Shown: positions 38,296-48,858, counted from the first letter of the stretch. The stretch: 64,000 bases of DNA from Vibrio sp. SCSIO 43137 (GCF_028201475.1 NZ_CP116383.1:2604001-2668000); one strand, 5' to 3'. Translations and numbers: made by a program. The notes: generated by a model from the letters alone, not told the origin.

Positions 38296-38455
38296 AAGCT
38301 AGCTATAGCGGCTATGGGCTTACTTAACCGGAAGCACGGCTGCTCCCGATATTTTTTTCAAACAAACGTTTAAATATAACTGCTTTTATTGTAGTGTGTT
38401 ACACTTATGTTAACATTTTTATAACAAAAGACCGTTAGCCATGGATGGAACGAGC

Positions 38456-40165
38456 ATGAACCAAACACAAGCGATTAATACCAACGGACAAGATGACGTT
38501 ATTCAGCCCAAATGTACCCTTCCGCCCCCCAATGAACTGATACTGAAGTGGGCAGAGACCCGTTCAGATGAAATCTACCTAAAACAGATCATAAACCGGC
38601 AGTTTGTCGAATACAGCTATGCAGATGTTGCCGATAAAGCCCTGAGACTGGTAACTGCACTACGTGAAAAAGGTCTGCAGCCGGGCGATAAGATAGCCCT
38701 TGTCTCTAAAAACTGTGCTGAATGGTTTATCACTGACCTCGCATTAATGTTGGGTGATTATGTCAGCGTGCCGATTTTCCCTACTGCCGGCGCAGAGACT
38801 ATCGAATACTGCGCAGTACACAGTGAGAGTAAGGCACTGATTGTCGGAAAGCTTGATAGCAGTGATGCCGTTGCAGAGGTAATTAAAGAGATGCCTCAGC
38901 TACTGACCATCTCTCTTCCTTATGACAGTGCCGCTGAATGCCAGTACCAGTTTAACCAGTTGATCGAACAGTCAGTGCCAAGTGAATCGCGTCCTCAGCA
39001 CTATGATGATAAGGTGATGAGTATCGTCTATACCTCAGGCACCTCTGGCGTACCAAAAGGTGCCCTACTCACTTACGGCGCTTTTAGCTGGTCTTCACAA
39101 AAGTTAATAGAGCACATAGGCATAGAGCCGGGCGACCGCCTGTTCTCTTATCTGCCTCTTGCTCACATTACTGAGCGGGTTTACATTTTCGGCTCATCTA
39201 TTGCCGGTGGTATTCAGACTGCTTTCCCTGAATCACTCGATACCTTTATCGAAGATGTAAAGATGCACAGACCGACACTATTTATCTCTGTGCCGCGTCT
39301 CTGGGCTCTGTTCCAGCAGAGAATTCAGGATAAACTGCCGCAGAAAAAGCTCAATTTCCTGCTGAAAATTCCTTTCGTCAACGGCTTAATCAAGAAGAAA
39401 ATTGCCGAAGGTCTCGGCTTAGATCAGGGCCGGGTACTCGGCTGCGGTTCTGCTCCGGTATCTCCTGCACTGCTGGAGTGGTACCACAGTGTCGGGCTTA
39501 ATATTACCGAAGCGTGGGGGATGACGGAGTCTTTTGCTTACAGCACGCTTAATTATCCATTCAGGGCAGACAAAATAGGCAGTGTTGGTAATCCGGGACC
39601 GGGAATTGAAATCAAAATAGCCGATGACGACGAAATTCTGGTGAAAAGTGAGGGGCTGTTTGCCGGTTACTACAAAAATGAAAAGGCGACCAAGGAGTCC
39701 TTTAATGAAGAAGGCTGGCTACATACCGGCGATATTGGTGATATAGATAGCGAAGGCTACCTGACAATTCAGGGGCGTAAAAAGGACACCTTTAAAACGG
39801 CCAAAGGTAAGTTTGTCGCGCCTGTACCTATCGAGAAAAAACTGTACGAGTATAGCCGGGTAGAGATGATGTGCCTTATCGGTCTCGGTATGCCTGCACC
39901 TATCCTGCTTGCCGTCCCGCACGCTTTCCCAAACTTTGATAAAGAGAGATATGAACGCCGGGCGGCGCGGGTGATAAAACGGATGAATCAGGATCTTGAA
40001 TCTCATGAGAAGATTAAAGGGGTGCTAATGATTAAGGAACCGTGGAGCATTGAAAACGGTATTCTGACGCCGACACTTAAAATAAAACGCCATGTGCTTG
40101 AAAAGAAATACCATGAAATAGGCGCTAACTGGCCATCGGATAAAGTGGTGATCTGGGAAGAGTAA
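38456..40165 (+). CDS. Long-chain acyl-CoA synthetase-like AMP-binding protein
   Basis: A 569-residue member of the adenylate-forming family, most like long-chain fatty acyl-CoA ligases. The P-loop reads YTSGTSGVPKGA near residue 190; AWGMTES carries the acyl-binding threonine; GWLHTGDIG and GRKKDTFKTAKGKFVAP complete the A5-A10 pattern. It should activate fatty acids with ATP and CoA in the cytoplasm. The ATG at 38456 has GGAACGAG before it; an in-frame ATG at 38441 is also possible. The short C-terminus differs from FadD, so it is probably a FadD paralogue. Confidence 0.88.
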   Translation: MNQTQAINTNGQDDVIQPKCTLPPPNELILKWAETRSDEIYLKQIINRQFVEYSYADVADKALRLVTALREKGLQPGDKIALVSKNCAEWFITDLALMLGDYVSVPIFPTAGAETIEYCAVHSESKALIVGKLDSSDAVAEVIKEMPQLLTISLPYDSAAECQYQFNQLIEQSVPSESRPQHYDDKVMSIVYTSGTSGVPKGALLTYGAFSWSSQKLIEHIGIEPGDRLFSYLPLAHITERVYIFGSSIAGGIQTAFPESLDTFIEDVKMHRPTLFISVPRLWALFQQRIQDKLPQKKLNFLLKIPFVNGLIKKKIAEGLGLDQGRVLGCGSAPVSPALLEWYHSVGLNITEAWGMTESFAYSTLNYPFRADKIGSVGNPGPGIEIKIADDDEILVKSEGLFAGYYKNEKATKESFNEEGWLHTGDIGDIDSEGYLTIQGRKKDTFKTAKGKFVAPVPIEKKLYEYSRVEMMCLIGLGMPAPILLAVPHAFPNFDKERYERRAARVIKRMNQDLESHEKIKGVLMIKEPWSIENGILTPTLKIKRHVLEKKYHEIGANWPSDKVVIWEE

Positions 40166-40176
40166 TTTCGCTAACT

Positions 40177-40204
40177 AAAGGCTGGCATTTATGCCAGCCT
40201 TTTT
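40177..40204. terminator. Terminator between the acyl-CoA synthetase and ASCH genes
   Basis: AAAGGCTGGCAT pairs with ATGCCAGCCTTT and is followed by T residues on the plus strand. The symmetric A and T tracts may let it serve the convergent gene as well. Confidence 0.88.
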
Positions 40205-40225
40205 AACCTGAGCTCGGTTTTTTAG

Positions 40226-40696
40226 TTATTCTCCGCGATAAACCACTTTAAAACGTTCGCAGACAATAAGTTTATCTTCACTCCATTCCAGCCCTACTTC
40301 TTCACAAACATACTCAAAGAAGCCGATATGAGCTTTACGCCAGCTCTCATAGCTTCGGTCACCTTCGCCTTCAGCATAAGCAAATTCGGCGGTAATCTTA
40401 TAGAAAGGCACTTCTGTTACTTCTGTGGTCTCTATAATACACACTGGCTGCTCTTCCCAGTCGAGTACGATCATCAGTCGTCCTTTCTCGGGTAAAGGCT
40501 CGCCATCAACCGCATACGCAGCATGCAGGCTACAGGTGGCGGTTTTGATCCCTTCTAATACCAGTTTTGCGCACTCATTGGCATTCCATTCATCGGCGCA
40601 GAAATATTCAGCAACTACCTGACCAATTTTACCTTTCTCATCCTCTGAGAGGGTTTGTAAGTATTGCTCTAAATAAGCTTGATGATGTGCTTTCAT
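40226..40696 (-). CDS. ASCH-domain protein (YhfF-like)
   Basis: A 156-residue soluble protein that looks like the ASCH domain, a beta-barrel related to PUA and thought to bind RNA or modified nucleosides. Supporting blocks are KLVLEGIKTATCSL, EPLPEKGRLMIVLDWEEQPVCIIETTEV and the C-terminal VCERFKVVY. I chose the ATG at 40696; an in-frame TTG at 40717 would add seven residues. Some ASCH proteins hydrolyse N4-acetylcytidine, but they are shorter and no catalytic claim is made here. It stands alone between two terminators. Confidence 0.85.
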   Translation of the reverse strand: MKAHHQAYLEQYLQTLSEDEKGKIGQVVAEYFCADEWNANECAKLVLEGIKTATCSLHAAYAVDGEPLPEKGRLMIVLDWEEQPVCIIETTEVTEVPFYKITAEFAYAEGEGDRSYESWRKAHIGFFEYVCEEVGLEWSEDKLIVCERFKVVYRGE

Positions 40697-40830
40697 GTTC
40701 TCATTTCCGCAGTTCAAAACAGTCCGCCTGACAATATAATTTTAGGCTAATCTGGCTTAAGTTCTGCTTTAGGGTGATAAGGGGAGAGCAAAGATACCCC
40801 AGACGCAAGCTGGTTTCCTTTGCCTGAAAC

Positions 40831-40864
40831 AAAAAACCCGAAAGTTTTCACTTCCGGGTTTTAT
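40831..40864 (-). terminator. Rho-independent terminator after the EF-G gene
   Basis: On the minus strand AACCCGGAAGT pairs imperfectly with ACTTTCGGGTT and is followed by six T residues, 22 bases after the stop. Confidence 0.85.
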
Positions 40865-40885
40865 TAGTTAATCAGATTAAAAGAA

Positions 40886-42973
40886 TTACTTCTTCTCTTT
40901 CTCTTCTTTAACTTTAGCAATTACTGCTTCAGCAACGTTTGCCGGGCAAGGTGCGTAGTGAGCGAACTCCATAGAGAACTGACCACGACCTGAAGTGATT
41001 GTACGCAGGTGACCGATGTAGCCAAACATTTCTGATAGAGGAACGTCAGCTTTAATACGAACACCAGTTGCACCAGCTTGCTGGTCTTTGATCATACCAC
41101 GACGACGGTTAAGGTCACCGATAACATCACCTACGTGATCTTCCGGAGTGAACACGTCAACGTTCATGATTGGCTCAAGAAGCTGTGCACCAGCTTTTGG
41201 CATAGACTGACGGAATGCGCCTTTCGCTGCGATTTCAAATGCGATTGCAGATGAATCCACTGCGTGGAAGCCACCGTCGAACAGTTCAACTTCAACGTCA
41301 AGAGTCGGGAAGCCAGCAAGAACACCGTTTTCCATCATAGATGCAAAACCTTTCTCAACTGCAGGCCAGAATTCTTTAGGTACGTTACCACCAACTACAG
41401 TTGAAGAGAACGTGAAGCCAGAGTTTGGCTCACCTGGTTTGATACGGTAGTCGATCTTACCGAACTGACCAGAACCACCAGACTGTTTCTTATGCGTGTA
41501 GCTATCTTCAACAGCTTGAGTGATTGTTTCACGGTAAGCAACCTGTGGAGCACCAACAGTCAGTTCTACACCGTAAGTACGCTTAAGGATGTCAACCTTG
41601 ATGTCCAGGTGAAGTTCACCCATACCTTTCAGGATTGTTTCGCCTGAATCTTCATCAGTCTCAACCTGGAATGATGGATCTTCTGCAACCATCTTACCGA
41701 TAGCAATACCCATCTTCTCAGTAGAACCTTTATCTTTAGGTGCTACCGCGATTGAGATTACTGGATCAGGGAAGATCATTGGTTCAAGAGTACATTCGTG
41801 CTTAGGATCACATAGAGTGTGACCAGTCTGAACGTTCTTCATACCTACAACAGCGATGATGTCACCAGCTTGTGCAGTAGTCAGTTCGTTACGCTCATCC
41901 GCCTGCATTTCAACCATACGGCCGATACGCTCTGTTTTACCAGTAGCAGCGTTAAGAATAGTGTCACCCTTGTTCATAACACCAGAGTAGATACGGATAA
42001 AGGTCAGGGCACCGAAACGGTCATCCATGATCTTAAACGCAAGAGCACGTAGTGGCTCGTCTGGAGAAACAGTTGCAACTTCACCAGTTGGCTCACCAGT
42101 TTCTTTGTCAGTCAGAGGCTGAGGATCAACTTCTGTTGGTGCAGGCAGGTAGTCAACAACTGCGTCAAGAACCAGTTGAACACCTTTGTTCTTAAATGCA
42201 GAACCACAGAATGTTGGGAAGAATGCAAGGTCACGAGTACCTTTACGGATACAACGCTTGATATCTTCGATAGAAGGCTCTTCACCTTCCATGTACGCTT
42301 CCATTAGATCGTCGTCTTGCTCTACAGCAGTTTCGATCATCTCTTCACGGTATGCTTCAACGTCATCTACCATGTCAGCTGGAATTTCTTTGATTTCGTA
42401 GTTTTCTGGAAGACCTGAGTCATCCCATACGTATGCTTGACGAGTAAGAACGTCAACAACACCTACGAAGTTATCTTCACGGCCGATAGGCAGAGTCATA
42501 ACTAGTGGGTTTGCACCAAGAACGTTCTTAACTTGCTCAACTACGTTGAAGAAGTCAGCACCAATACGGTCTAGTTTGTTTACGAAGATCAGACGAGATA
42601 CTTCTGATTCGTTCGCGTAACGCCAGTTTGTTTCTGACTGAGGTTCTACACCACCTGAACCACAGAAAACACCAACACCACCGTCTAGTACTTTAAGAGA
42701 ACGGTATACTTCTACTGTAAAGTCAACGTGTCCAGGAGTATCGATAACGTTTAGACGGTGATCGTTCCAAAAGCAGCTTACAGCAGCTGACTGAATCGTA
42801 ATACCACGTTCTGCTTCCTGTTCCATGAAGTCAGTAGTTGATTCACCATCATGTACTTCACCAGTCTTGTGAATTTGACCGGTCAGTTTTAGGATACGTT
42901 CAGTTGTGGTAGTTTTACCCGCATCAACGTGCGCGAAAATACCAATGTTTCTGTATTTTGATAAGTCAGTCAT
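40886..42973 (-). CDS. fusA: Elongation factor G, second-copy type
   Basis: A 695-residue translational GTPase with all five EF-G domains. G1 is AHVDAGKTT at the N-terminus, the switch block [11 protein letters not shown] follows, G3 is DTPGHVDFT and G4 is [10 protein letters not shown]. The C-terminal domain IV block [12 protein letters not shown] and domain V block [12 protein letters not shown] are present. It lies alone, not with rpsL, rpsG and tuf, and the V. cholerae region I remember has a second EF-G gene at this place. I therefore take it as the fusA2-type paralogue, which may act in translocation or ribosome recycling. The highly charged C-terminus (KVKEEKEKK) is notable. Confidence 0.92.
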   Translation of the reverse strand: MTDLSKYRNIGIFAHVDAGKTTTTERILKLTGQIHKTGEVHDGESTTDFMEQEAERGITIQSAAVSCFWNDHRLNVIDTPGHVDFTVEVYRSLKVLDGGVGVFCGSGGVEPQSETNWRYANESEVSRLIFVNKLDRIGADFFNVVEQVKNVLGANPLVMTLPIGREDNFVGVVDVLTRQAYVWDDSGLPENYEIKEIPADMVDDVEAYREEMIETAVEQDDDLMEAYMEGEEPSIEDIKRCIRKGTRDLAFFPTFCGSAFKNKGVQLVLDAVVDYLPAPTEVDPQPLTDKETGEPTGEVATVSPDEPLRALAFKIMDDRFGALTFIRIYSGVMNKGDTILNAATGKTERIGRMVEMQADERNELTTAQAGDIIAVVGMKNVQTGHTLCDPKHECTLEPMIFPDPVISIAVAPKDKGSTEKMGIAIGKMVAEDPSFQVETDEDSGETILKGMGELHLDIKVDILKRTYGVELTVGAPQVAYRETITQAVEDSYTHKKQSGGSGQFGKIDYRIKPGEPNSGFTFSSTVVGGNVPKEFWPAVEKGFASMMENGVLAGFPTLDVEVELFDGGFHAVDSSAIAFEIAAKGAFRQSMPKAGAQLLEPIMNVDVFTPEDHVGDVIGDLNRRRGMIKDQQAGATGVRIKADVPLSEMFGYIGHLRTITSGRGQFSMEFAHYAPCPANVAEAVIAKVKEEKEKK

Positions 42974-43185
42974 TGTCTTACTCTGTTAATAAGGTATAAA
43001 AATGCGCGCAGAGTATATCACAATCCCAGAGGACTGATACCCTTGCAAGCGTACATGTTAAAAAAAAGTTTTTTATACTACCACGCCACGGGCAGTCTAG
43101 TAAGGAAATAATAGCCTTTCCTGTAAAAAACGCTCAGTTCAAGCTCTTTTGAAATCGCTGATTTCGTCTTTCTGGGCGTTGATAA

Positions 43186-44565
43186 TCAAAGCTCATCAAA
43201 AGCTTCTATCGCTTCTGACAACTTCTTTACCCCGTGCAACTGCATTCCCTCAATACCACCTTTTGGTAGATTGGCGATAGGAACAATTGCCTTTTTAAAG
43301 CCGTGTTTATAGGCTTCCATCAGCCTCTCCTGCCCACTAGGAACAGGACGAATCTCTCCGGCAAGACCAACTTCGCCGAAAATCACTACATCTTTAGCCA
43401 GTGGCCTGTCACGGAAACTGGATAGCAGCGCCATTATCAGCGCCAGATCGGCACTGGTTTCTGTCACCTTAACGCCACCAACAACATTGACAAACACATC
43501 CTGATCGGCCATCTGCAAACCACCGTGTTTGTGCAGAACAGCTAATAGAAGTGACAGCCTGTTTTGCTCCAGCCCGACAGCTACCCTTCTCGGGTTAGCC
43601 AGTTGCGAATAGTCAACAAGAGCCTGAATCTCCACCAGCAGGGGTCTGGTCCCTTCCCAGACCACCATTACGGAACTACCTGAGGTGTCTTCTTCTCCCC
43701 GGGAGAGAAAAATAGCAGACGGGTTACTCACTTCTTTCAGCCCCTGCCCAGTCATAGCAAACACGCCTAACTCGTTTACCGCACCAAAACGGTTTTTATG
43801 ACTGCGAAGGGTTCGGAAACGGCTGTCTGTGCCGCCATCCAGTAGCACAGAGCAGTCGATAATATGCTCCAGTACTTTTGGTCCGGCCAGTGTGCCGTCT
43901 TTAGTTACGTGACCGACAATAAAGACCGCTACATTGTTCATTTTGGCGTAACGGGTCAGTGCTGTTGCTGACTCCCGCACCTGAGCAACACTACCGGGGG
44001 AGGATTGCACATCAGCAACGTGCATCACCTGAATGGAGTCAATCACCATAATGCGCGGCTGCTCTTTTTCCGCAACCTGAATAATTTTGTCTACATTGGT
44101 TTCCGACAACATTTTCAGATGTTCTTTTGGCAGGCCAAGTCGTGATGCCCGCATGGCCACCTGTTGTAAGGACTCCTCACCGGTTACATACAAGGTAGAC
44201 ATCTGCGCAGACAGGCGGCACATGGTCTGAAGCAATAAGGTAGACTTACCAGCGCCCGGACTACCGCCTATCAAAATAGCCGCACCCGGAACGATTCCCC
44301 CACCAAGCACCCTATCCAGTTCATTGAAACTACTGGTAAAGCGCGGAACCTCCTGAAGGTCGATTTCCGAAAGAACCTGAACGGTAGATTCTGTCGCCGA
44401 ACCAGCATAACCTGACAGCCTTTCATTTCTGGCAACCTGAGGTGAAGCCGCCATACGCACTTCTGTAATGGTATTCCATGATCCACAGGCATTACACTGC
44501 CCCTGCCAGCGGGGAAAATCCGCACCGCAGTCATTACATACGTAAGCTCGTTTTACTTTTGCCAT
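43186..44565 (-). CDS. radA: DNA repair protein RadA
   Basis: A 459-residue RecA-like ATPase that helps branch migration in recombinational repair. The N-terminal zinc finger has cysteines 10, 13, 24 and 27 (YVCNDCGADF...CNACG). Walker A GGSPGAGKST is near residue 95, the RadA-specific SHKNRFG motif near 255, and the C-terminus is the Lon-like domain (FVNVVGGVKV, GEVGLAGEIRPV). GAGGT lies before the ATG. It is transcribed from the divergent region shared with the PilZ gene. Confidence 0.96.
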   Translation of the reverse strand: MAKVKRAYVCNDCGADFPRWQGQCNACGSWNTITEVRMAASPQVARNERLSGYAGSATESTVQVLSEIDLQEVPRFTSSFNELDRVLGGGIVPGAAILIGGSPGAGKSTLLLQTMCRLSAQMSTLYVTGEESLQQVAMRASRLGLPKEHLKMLSETNVDKIIQVAEKEQPRIMVIDSIQVMHVADVQSSPGSVAQVRESATALTRYAKMNNVAVFIVGHVTKDGTLAGPKVLEHIIDCSVLLDGGTDSRFRTLRSHKNRFGAVNELGVFAMTGQGLKEVSNPSAIFLSRGEEDTSGSSVMVVWEGTRPLLVEIQALVDYSQLANPRRVAVGLEQNRLSLLLAVLHKHGGLQMADQDVFVNVVGGVKVTETSADLALIMALLSSFRDRPLAKDVVIFGEVGLAGEIRPVPSGQERLMEAYKHGFKKAIVPIANLPKGGIEGMQLHGVKKLSEAIEAFDEL

Positions 44566-44709
44566 GGGACCTCAAGAAAAGCATTATAATGATAGTTAAG
44601 GAACATTATCTCTGTGATACTGTCCGTTATACAAACTGTTAAACTTATCAGCCTGTTGGCCGATAGTTCTAATTAAGAGACGACATATTAGCAGAACTCT
44701 ATCAAAATA

Positions 44710-47058
44710 ATGCAGCAATCTGAATTACTCTCATTAGTAGAAAAGCTTATCCCGGTTTACGGGGCGCCGGATTTCGATCTTGTCTTGGGTCAGTTGACAC
44801 AGGACGCCCCACCGTCTGCCAAAGTGATTGCGAAAATGGAGCTGAATCGCCTGATGGCTCCGTGTACAAAATCTATCGACTTACGGGGAAAAGTTCAGGG
44901 AGAGTGTCGGGAGTACCAGCTAGATGGTCGCACTCACTGGCTTGATGATGTTGCCATTAACTCCTATCACAAAAAGATAAAGCGTTTCGGCGGATACACC
45001 GAAGGGGTGTATGAAGCTATGGTCAACACCCGCAATAATTTCCGGGTGATGCAACAGAAAGAAAAAGAAGGACAGCTCTCTAATACAACCGATGAAGAGA
45101 GCCCGTTTTCCGTTGAAGCGATTAAACTAGGCTTTGTCCTAAACCGGCAGGAGAAGCGATTAAAGATATCAAGTCAGGTTGAACTCACATTGCCGGGAGA
45201 CCAGCAAATCCATGCCACTAGTGTCGATCTCTCCAACTCAGGCGTAAAACTAAAAGTGCCAAGCGCATTTGAATATAGCCTTGGCGCAGTGGTTCAGGCA
45301 CAGTTTATCGAACTGGCGCAGCAAACCGAGTTGTCAGACCTGAATAAAGCCATTAACTACCGAATCATTGGCATTGATGAGTGCTACGAAAATGAGAGTA
45401 TTCGCTGGTTAAGGGCACTTCGCTTATCAGATACAGACATTATCGGCCGGGCGATAGAATTAGCACTGGATACCAACGGCAAAAAAGCTAACCACGATAA
45501 TCAGGATAAGGTATTACAAGCCCGAACCCACGGTTACGAACATACCTATATAAAGCACACGCCTAACCTTCCTCTTCTGTTTAACGGAAACCAGCTCAGA
45601 TATGCCCTGTTAAATGATAAAAACTACCAGACATGGAGTTACTGGCATGACGAACGCTTCCAACAGGCTCTGGGAACACTGTTCAATCCGGACAGAATGG
45701 CTGAGCTGGCCAAGCCGGGAGTAAAAAATTCCAGCAACGTGATCTACTCCTTCACCCATGAGCATCAGGATAAGACCCTGTTCTACTCCATGATGCTACC
45801 GGAAGCCAACCGGGAAGAGCGACAATTGTTCTGGCATACAGGTGCAAGGCGTAGCAGCTGGAAGGTATTCCGCATCCACATGTATGAACTGACCTATGAA
45901 GAGAGAGCCAGATTTGCTAACTCTAGCCCTGATATTGATCTGGAAGAAAATACTCTGACTCACCTGGGTATTTTGCAGGAAATATCAGACGTTAGTTCAC
46001 AAAGAGATTACCAGCTTACCGAGAAGCCGGATCTAAACACATCTGTTCTGAATAAATTCCGCCACTCCAGACGAATTGAGGGCAGACCCAGCGGAATCTA
46101 TTTTGATACAAAATCTCGCAGAAAGGAGCCAAGGTTCTGGTTTAAATCCCCCCTTGAACTTGAGCTGAGTTCAGGTCCAGTGGTAACAGGTACTACAGTT
46201 AACTTCTCCTCACAGGGACTGTACGTACAGTTAAACTCTCCTGTCAAAGCTAAGGCAGAAGAGATTACCAAAGTCAGTTTTAGTGAGCTGCAGTTCTATG
46301 ATGAAAAAGCGCCGCTTACCAAAGTTCCCTATGAGCTGGTCTGTATCAGCACTGACGGCCTGAATATGCATCTTGCCATTGAGGACAGCAGCAAGACGGC
46401 CCGGACAACCAATTTTCTTAAAAAGCTGATTGCTCACAACAGAAACAAGCTTGAACCGGTAAGTGAAACGCTGCCGGCGGAAGAGATGCTCACTATCACC
46501 TACGATGCTGTACTCACCCGGCTGGTCAGTACACCTTATTATGCCGCCAAGCATAGTGGTGCCCTTCAGTTGACTGCCGTTGGGGTGAACTACCCATTAT
46601 CCTCACTTCTGAAAGCGTTTCAGACATTGGGGCAGAAAGGTAAGCTCACTCTGAAGCCTATATTCAGAAAACGTAGTGCACGCCTATTAAAAGATCCCCT
46701 GAGGCCGGTTGTTGGTGCCGGCGTCACTTATAACAACATCTACATTGCGGTTATTAAAAACCAGTTTGGTGAAATAGATACTATACATACCAAACTGGAA
46801 AGCGAGTTTACTAACCTACAGGAACGAATACGCTTTATTAAGAAATCTCAAAAGCTGGGCGATTTCTATGCACTACGTATTTCCGCTATTCCGGTAGAGA
46901 GTGCAGTAACCAAAATTCTGGCTAAGAAACTCACCGAACTGGCTTCAACGACATTCCATCAGGCTAAGTCTCTGGAAAAGGAATTTGCTGCTATTGTCGG
47001 TTGTGGTGAGTTTATTGATATTACAGAAGAAGTGTTGATCCGGCTCGAACTAACCTGA
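44710..47058 (+). CDS. Large double-PilZ protein (PlzC-like)
   Basis: A 782-residue cytoplasmic protein with two PilZ domains. The first has RQEKR (R146, R150) and DLSNSG (173-178); the second has RKEPR (R471, R475) and NFSSQG (498-503). Both fit the RxxxR...[D/N]xSxxG signature, so both could bind cyclic di-GMP. The N-terminal 140 residues, the link between domains and the C-terminal ~250 are unlike any domain I know. By position next to radA and serB it corresponds to what I recall as V. cholerae PlzC, one of five PilZ proteins studied there. It is divergent from radA. Confidence 0.88.
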   Translation: MQQSELLSLVEKLIPVYGAPDFDLVLGQLTQDAPPSAKVIAKMELNRLMAPCTKSIDLRGKVQGECREYQLDGRTHWLDDVAINSYHKKIKRFGGYTEGVYEAMVNTRNNFRVMQQKEKEGQLSNTTDEESPFSVEAIKLGFVLNRQEKRLKISSQVELTLPGDQQIHATSVDLSNSGVKLKVPSAFEYSLGAVVQAQFIELAQQTELSDLNKAINYRIIGIDECYENESIRWLRALRLSDTDIIGRAIELALDTNGKKANHDNQDKVLQARTHGYEHTYIKHTPNLPLLFNGNQLRYALLNDKNYQTWSYWHDERFQQALGTLFNPDRMAELAKPGVKNSSNVIYSFTHEHQDKTLFYSMMLPEANREERQLFWHTGARRSSWKVFRIHMYELTYEERARFANSSPDIDLEENTLTHLGILQEISDVSSQRDYQLTEKPDLNTSVLNKFRHSRRIEGRPSGIYFDTKSRRKEPRFWFKSPLELELSSGPVVTGTTVNFSSQGLYVQLNSPVKAKAEEITKVSFSELQFYDEKAPLTKVPYELVCISTDGLNMHLAIEDSSKTARTTNFLKKLIAHNRNKLEPVSETLPAEEMLTITYDAVLTRLVSTPYYAAKHSGALQLTAVGVNYPLSSLLKAFQTLGQKGKLTLKPIFRKRSARLLKDPLRPVVGAGVTYNNIYIAVIKNQFGEIDTIHTKLESEFTNLQERIRFIKKSQKLGDFYALRISAIPVESAVTKILAKKLTELASTTFHQAKSLEKEFAAIVGCGEFIDITEEVLIRLELT

Positions 47059-47099
47059 TATCAAAAAGGTTACACCTGAATAAGGTGTAACCCAAAACC

Positions 47100-48050
47100 T
47101 TAGTTTATAGCCCCTGCAGAGAGAATACACATTACCCCACCCAATCCGGTGTAACGGACGGATACCTGAGCTTGTTGTTCAACCCGAGGTTTAGCATGAA
47201 AAGCGATACCCAGTCCTGCTCTGCCCATCATCAGCAGGTCATTAGCCCCGTCACCAACCGCGATAGTGTTCTCTAATGCAATGCCGTTCTCTTCGGCCAA
47301 CATTTGCAGAATATCGGCCTTGGTCTGGGCACTGACCACATCACCTAATACCTTACCCGTTAACTTTCCCTGCTCAATTTGCAAAACATTAGAGCGGGCA
47401 AAATCCAGATCAAGAATATCTTTGAGGTAATCAGAAAAGTAAGTAAAGCCTCCTGAAGCAATAGCCGTTTTCCAGCCATACTGTTTGAAGCTGATAATCA
47501 ACTCCGCCATATCAGGCATCAGAGGTAAACTCTCTCTCACTTGTTGCAGTATGCTCTCATCCGCTCCCTTTAGGGTAGCCACCCGCTCTCTCAGGCTTTG
47601 CTCAAAATCCAGCTCGCCCTGCATTGCCCTTTCTGTCACTTCAGAAACCTGCTCACCAACACCAGCCAGCTTTGCAATTTCATCAATACACTCAATCTGA
47701 ATAGCAGTAGAGTCCATATCGAACACCACTAAACCGGGTTCAGTGAGATCGGGAATATCGATTAAGGCTGCATAATCAATCTTTTTCAACTGCAGAAAAT
47801 GCTCATGTTGCGAGGTTATTTCGCCGGCCATTAATGCCACTTCATACTTACCCACTGTCCATATATCAGCGACAGGGTTGTAGCAGCCCAGTTCAAAATC
47901 CATCTCTTCAAACAGTTTGGACGGGATAGACTCCGCAAACAGAATCCATTCGGCTCCGCGTTCTTCGGTTCTGAAGGAGAAGCGGGTTAACGGGAAACGC
48001 TCTTTAAGCTCAGTTGGTTTATTAATATCGAGTTTATTCACTGCATCCAT
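47100..48050 (-). CDS. serB: Phosphoserine phosphatase
   Basis: SerB removes phosphate from O-phosphoserine, the last step of serine synthesis. The 316-residue protein has an N-terminal ~100-residue regulatory region and a C-terminal HAD domain. HAD motif I is FDMDSTAIQIECIDE (nucleophile in DMDST), motif II is IASGGFTYF, motif III the following lysine region (SAQTKADIL) and motif IV GDGANDLLMM. All are intact. It is divergent from smp across about 100 bases, the conserved serB/smp arrangement of gamma-proteobacteria. Confidence 0.95.
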   Translation of the reverse strand: MDAVNKLDINKPTELKERFPLTRFSFRTEERGAEWILFAESIPSKLFEEMDFELGCYNPVADIWTVGKYEVALMAGEITSQHEHFLQLKKIDYAALIDIPDLTEPGLVVFDMDSTAIQIECIDEIAKLAGVGEQVSEVTERAMQGELDFEQSLRERVATLKGADESILQQVRESLPLMPDMAELIISFKQYGWKTAIASGGFTYFSDYLKDILDLDFARSNVLQIEQGKLTGKVLGDVVSAQTKADILQMLAEENGIALENTIAVGDGANDLLMMGRAGLGIAFHAKPRVEQQAQVSVRYTGLGGVMCILSAGAIN

Positions 48051-48150
48051 GCCTATCAGTTTTACAATTAATAGAACGTTACCCTATTGCAATTTCAAAA
48101 GGCAAGCGCCAATATGTTCAAAGCTTAAAAAAAGAGCCTAATACCGTTAA

Positions 48151-48771
48151 ATGCCTATGAAAACCTCTCTGTTCTCCCTGCGACTGTTTCTTAAAGGAAT
48201 CGCGATTTTACTGCTGATTCTGATGTTTGCTTATACTGCCCAGAATAGCGTGCGTATCAGTAAGGGAAACGAACAGATTCAGTCCCGCCAACTGGAAACC
48301 CTGACAAAACTGCTTGCCACTCAAGCCGCTATGTCTGCCAGTAGTATGATAGCCGGTAGTGATCAGGAACGTCTGCTGAAACTGACCAACCAGCTAGCCC
48401 AAGAACGGTTGGTATTTGATGCCACCATCTATAATTCGGAAGGGGTAAAGTTGGCCTCAAGCTCTGATGCTAAATCTGCCAGAGAGATCCTCGGACTGGA
48501 TACCCCGCTTGAGACCGCCAGTATAGGCCGCCTTCAGTTGGTTGAACCGATTCTGGATGAAGACCGGCTGATTGGTTATGTAAGGATTACGTTTGAGAAA
48601 GGAATGGTAACCGCCATTTCGGATCACCACTACAGAAAAAGTGACCGCTATATGTATCTTATGATCATAATGAGCTTTATCAGTGGTGTTTTGATTACCC
48701 TGATCCTGCGGCGTAAAGCCAAAGTTCGCGGTGATAACTTACTACTACAAAACCTGAAAAAACCACAGTAA
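48151..48771 (+). CDS. SerB-adjacent membrane protein (Smp/YtjB/AhpA family)
   Basis: A 206-residue inner-membrane protein. One helix lies at about residues 14-34, a periplasmic domain of ~135 residues follows (AAMSASSMIAGSDQERLL, FDATIYNSEGVKLASSS), then a second helix near 168-188 and a short basic tail. This is the Smp/YtjB layout, without catalytic motifs. The family is conserved next to serB; its role is not well known. An internal ATG at 48157 could also be the start. No clear ribosome site precedes either. A shared terminator lies downstream. Confidence 0.85.
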   Translation: MPMKTSLFSLRLFLKGIAILLLILMFAYTAQNSVRISKGNEQIQSRQLETLTKLLATQAAMSASSMIAGSDQERLLKLTNQLAQERLVFDATIYNSEGVKLASSSDAKSAREILGLDTPLETASIGRLQLVEPILDEDRLIGYVRITFEKGMVTAISDHHYRKSDRYMYLMIIMSFISGVLITLILRRKAKVRGDNLLLQNLKKPQ

Positions 48772-48780
48772 CAGAGTAAA

Positions 48781-48812
48781 AAAATACCCCCACTGAAAAG
48801 CGGGGGTATTTT
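48781..48812. terminator. Bidirectional terminator between smp and deoD
   Basis: AAAATACCCCC pairs perfectly with GGGGGTATTTT around a ten-base loop. It can end smp on one strand and the deo operon on the other. Confidence 0.92.
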
Positions 48813-48858
48813 CTATTTATAGTTAGCTAAACCAGCTACATTTCAGGATGTCAGAAGA

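Noticed and set aside
38359..38374. AAACGTTT-type palindrome before the acyl-CoA synthetase gene
   Set aside because: It resembles the GalR core but lacks the flanking GTG/CAC bases and the gene has no link to galactose; probably chance in AT-rich DNA.
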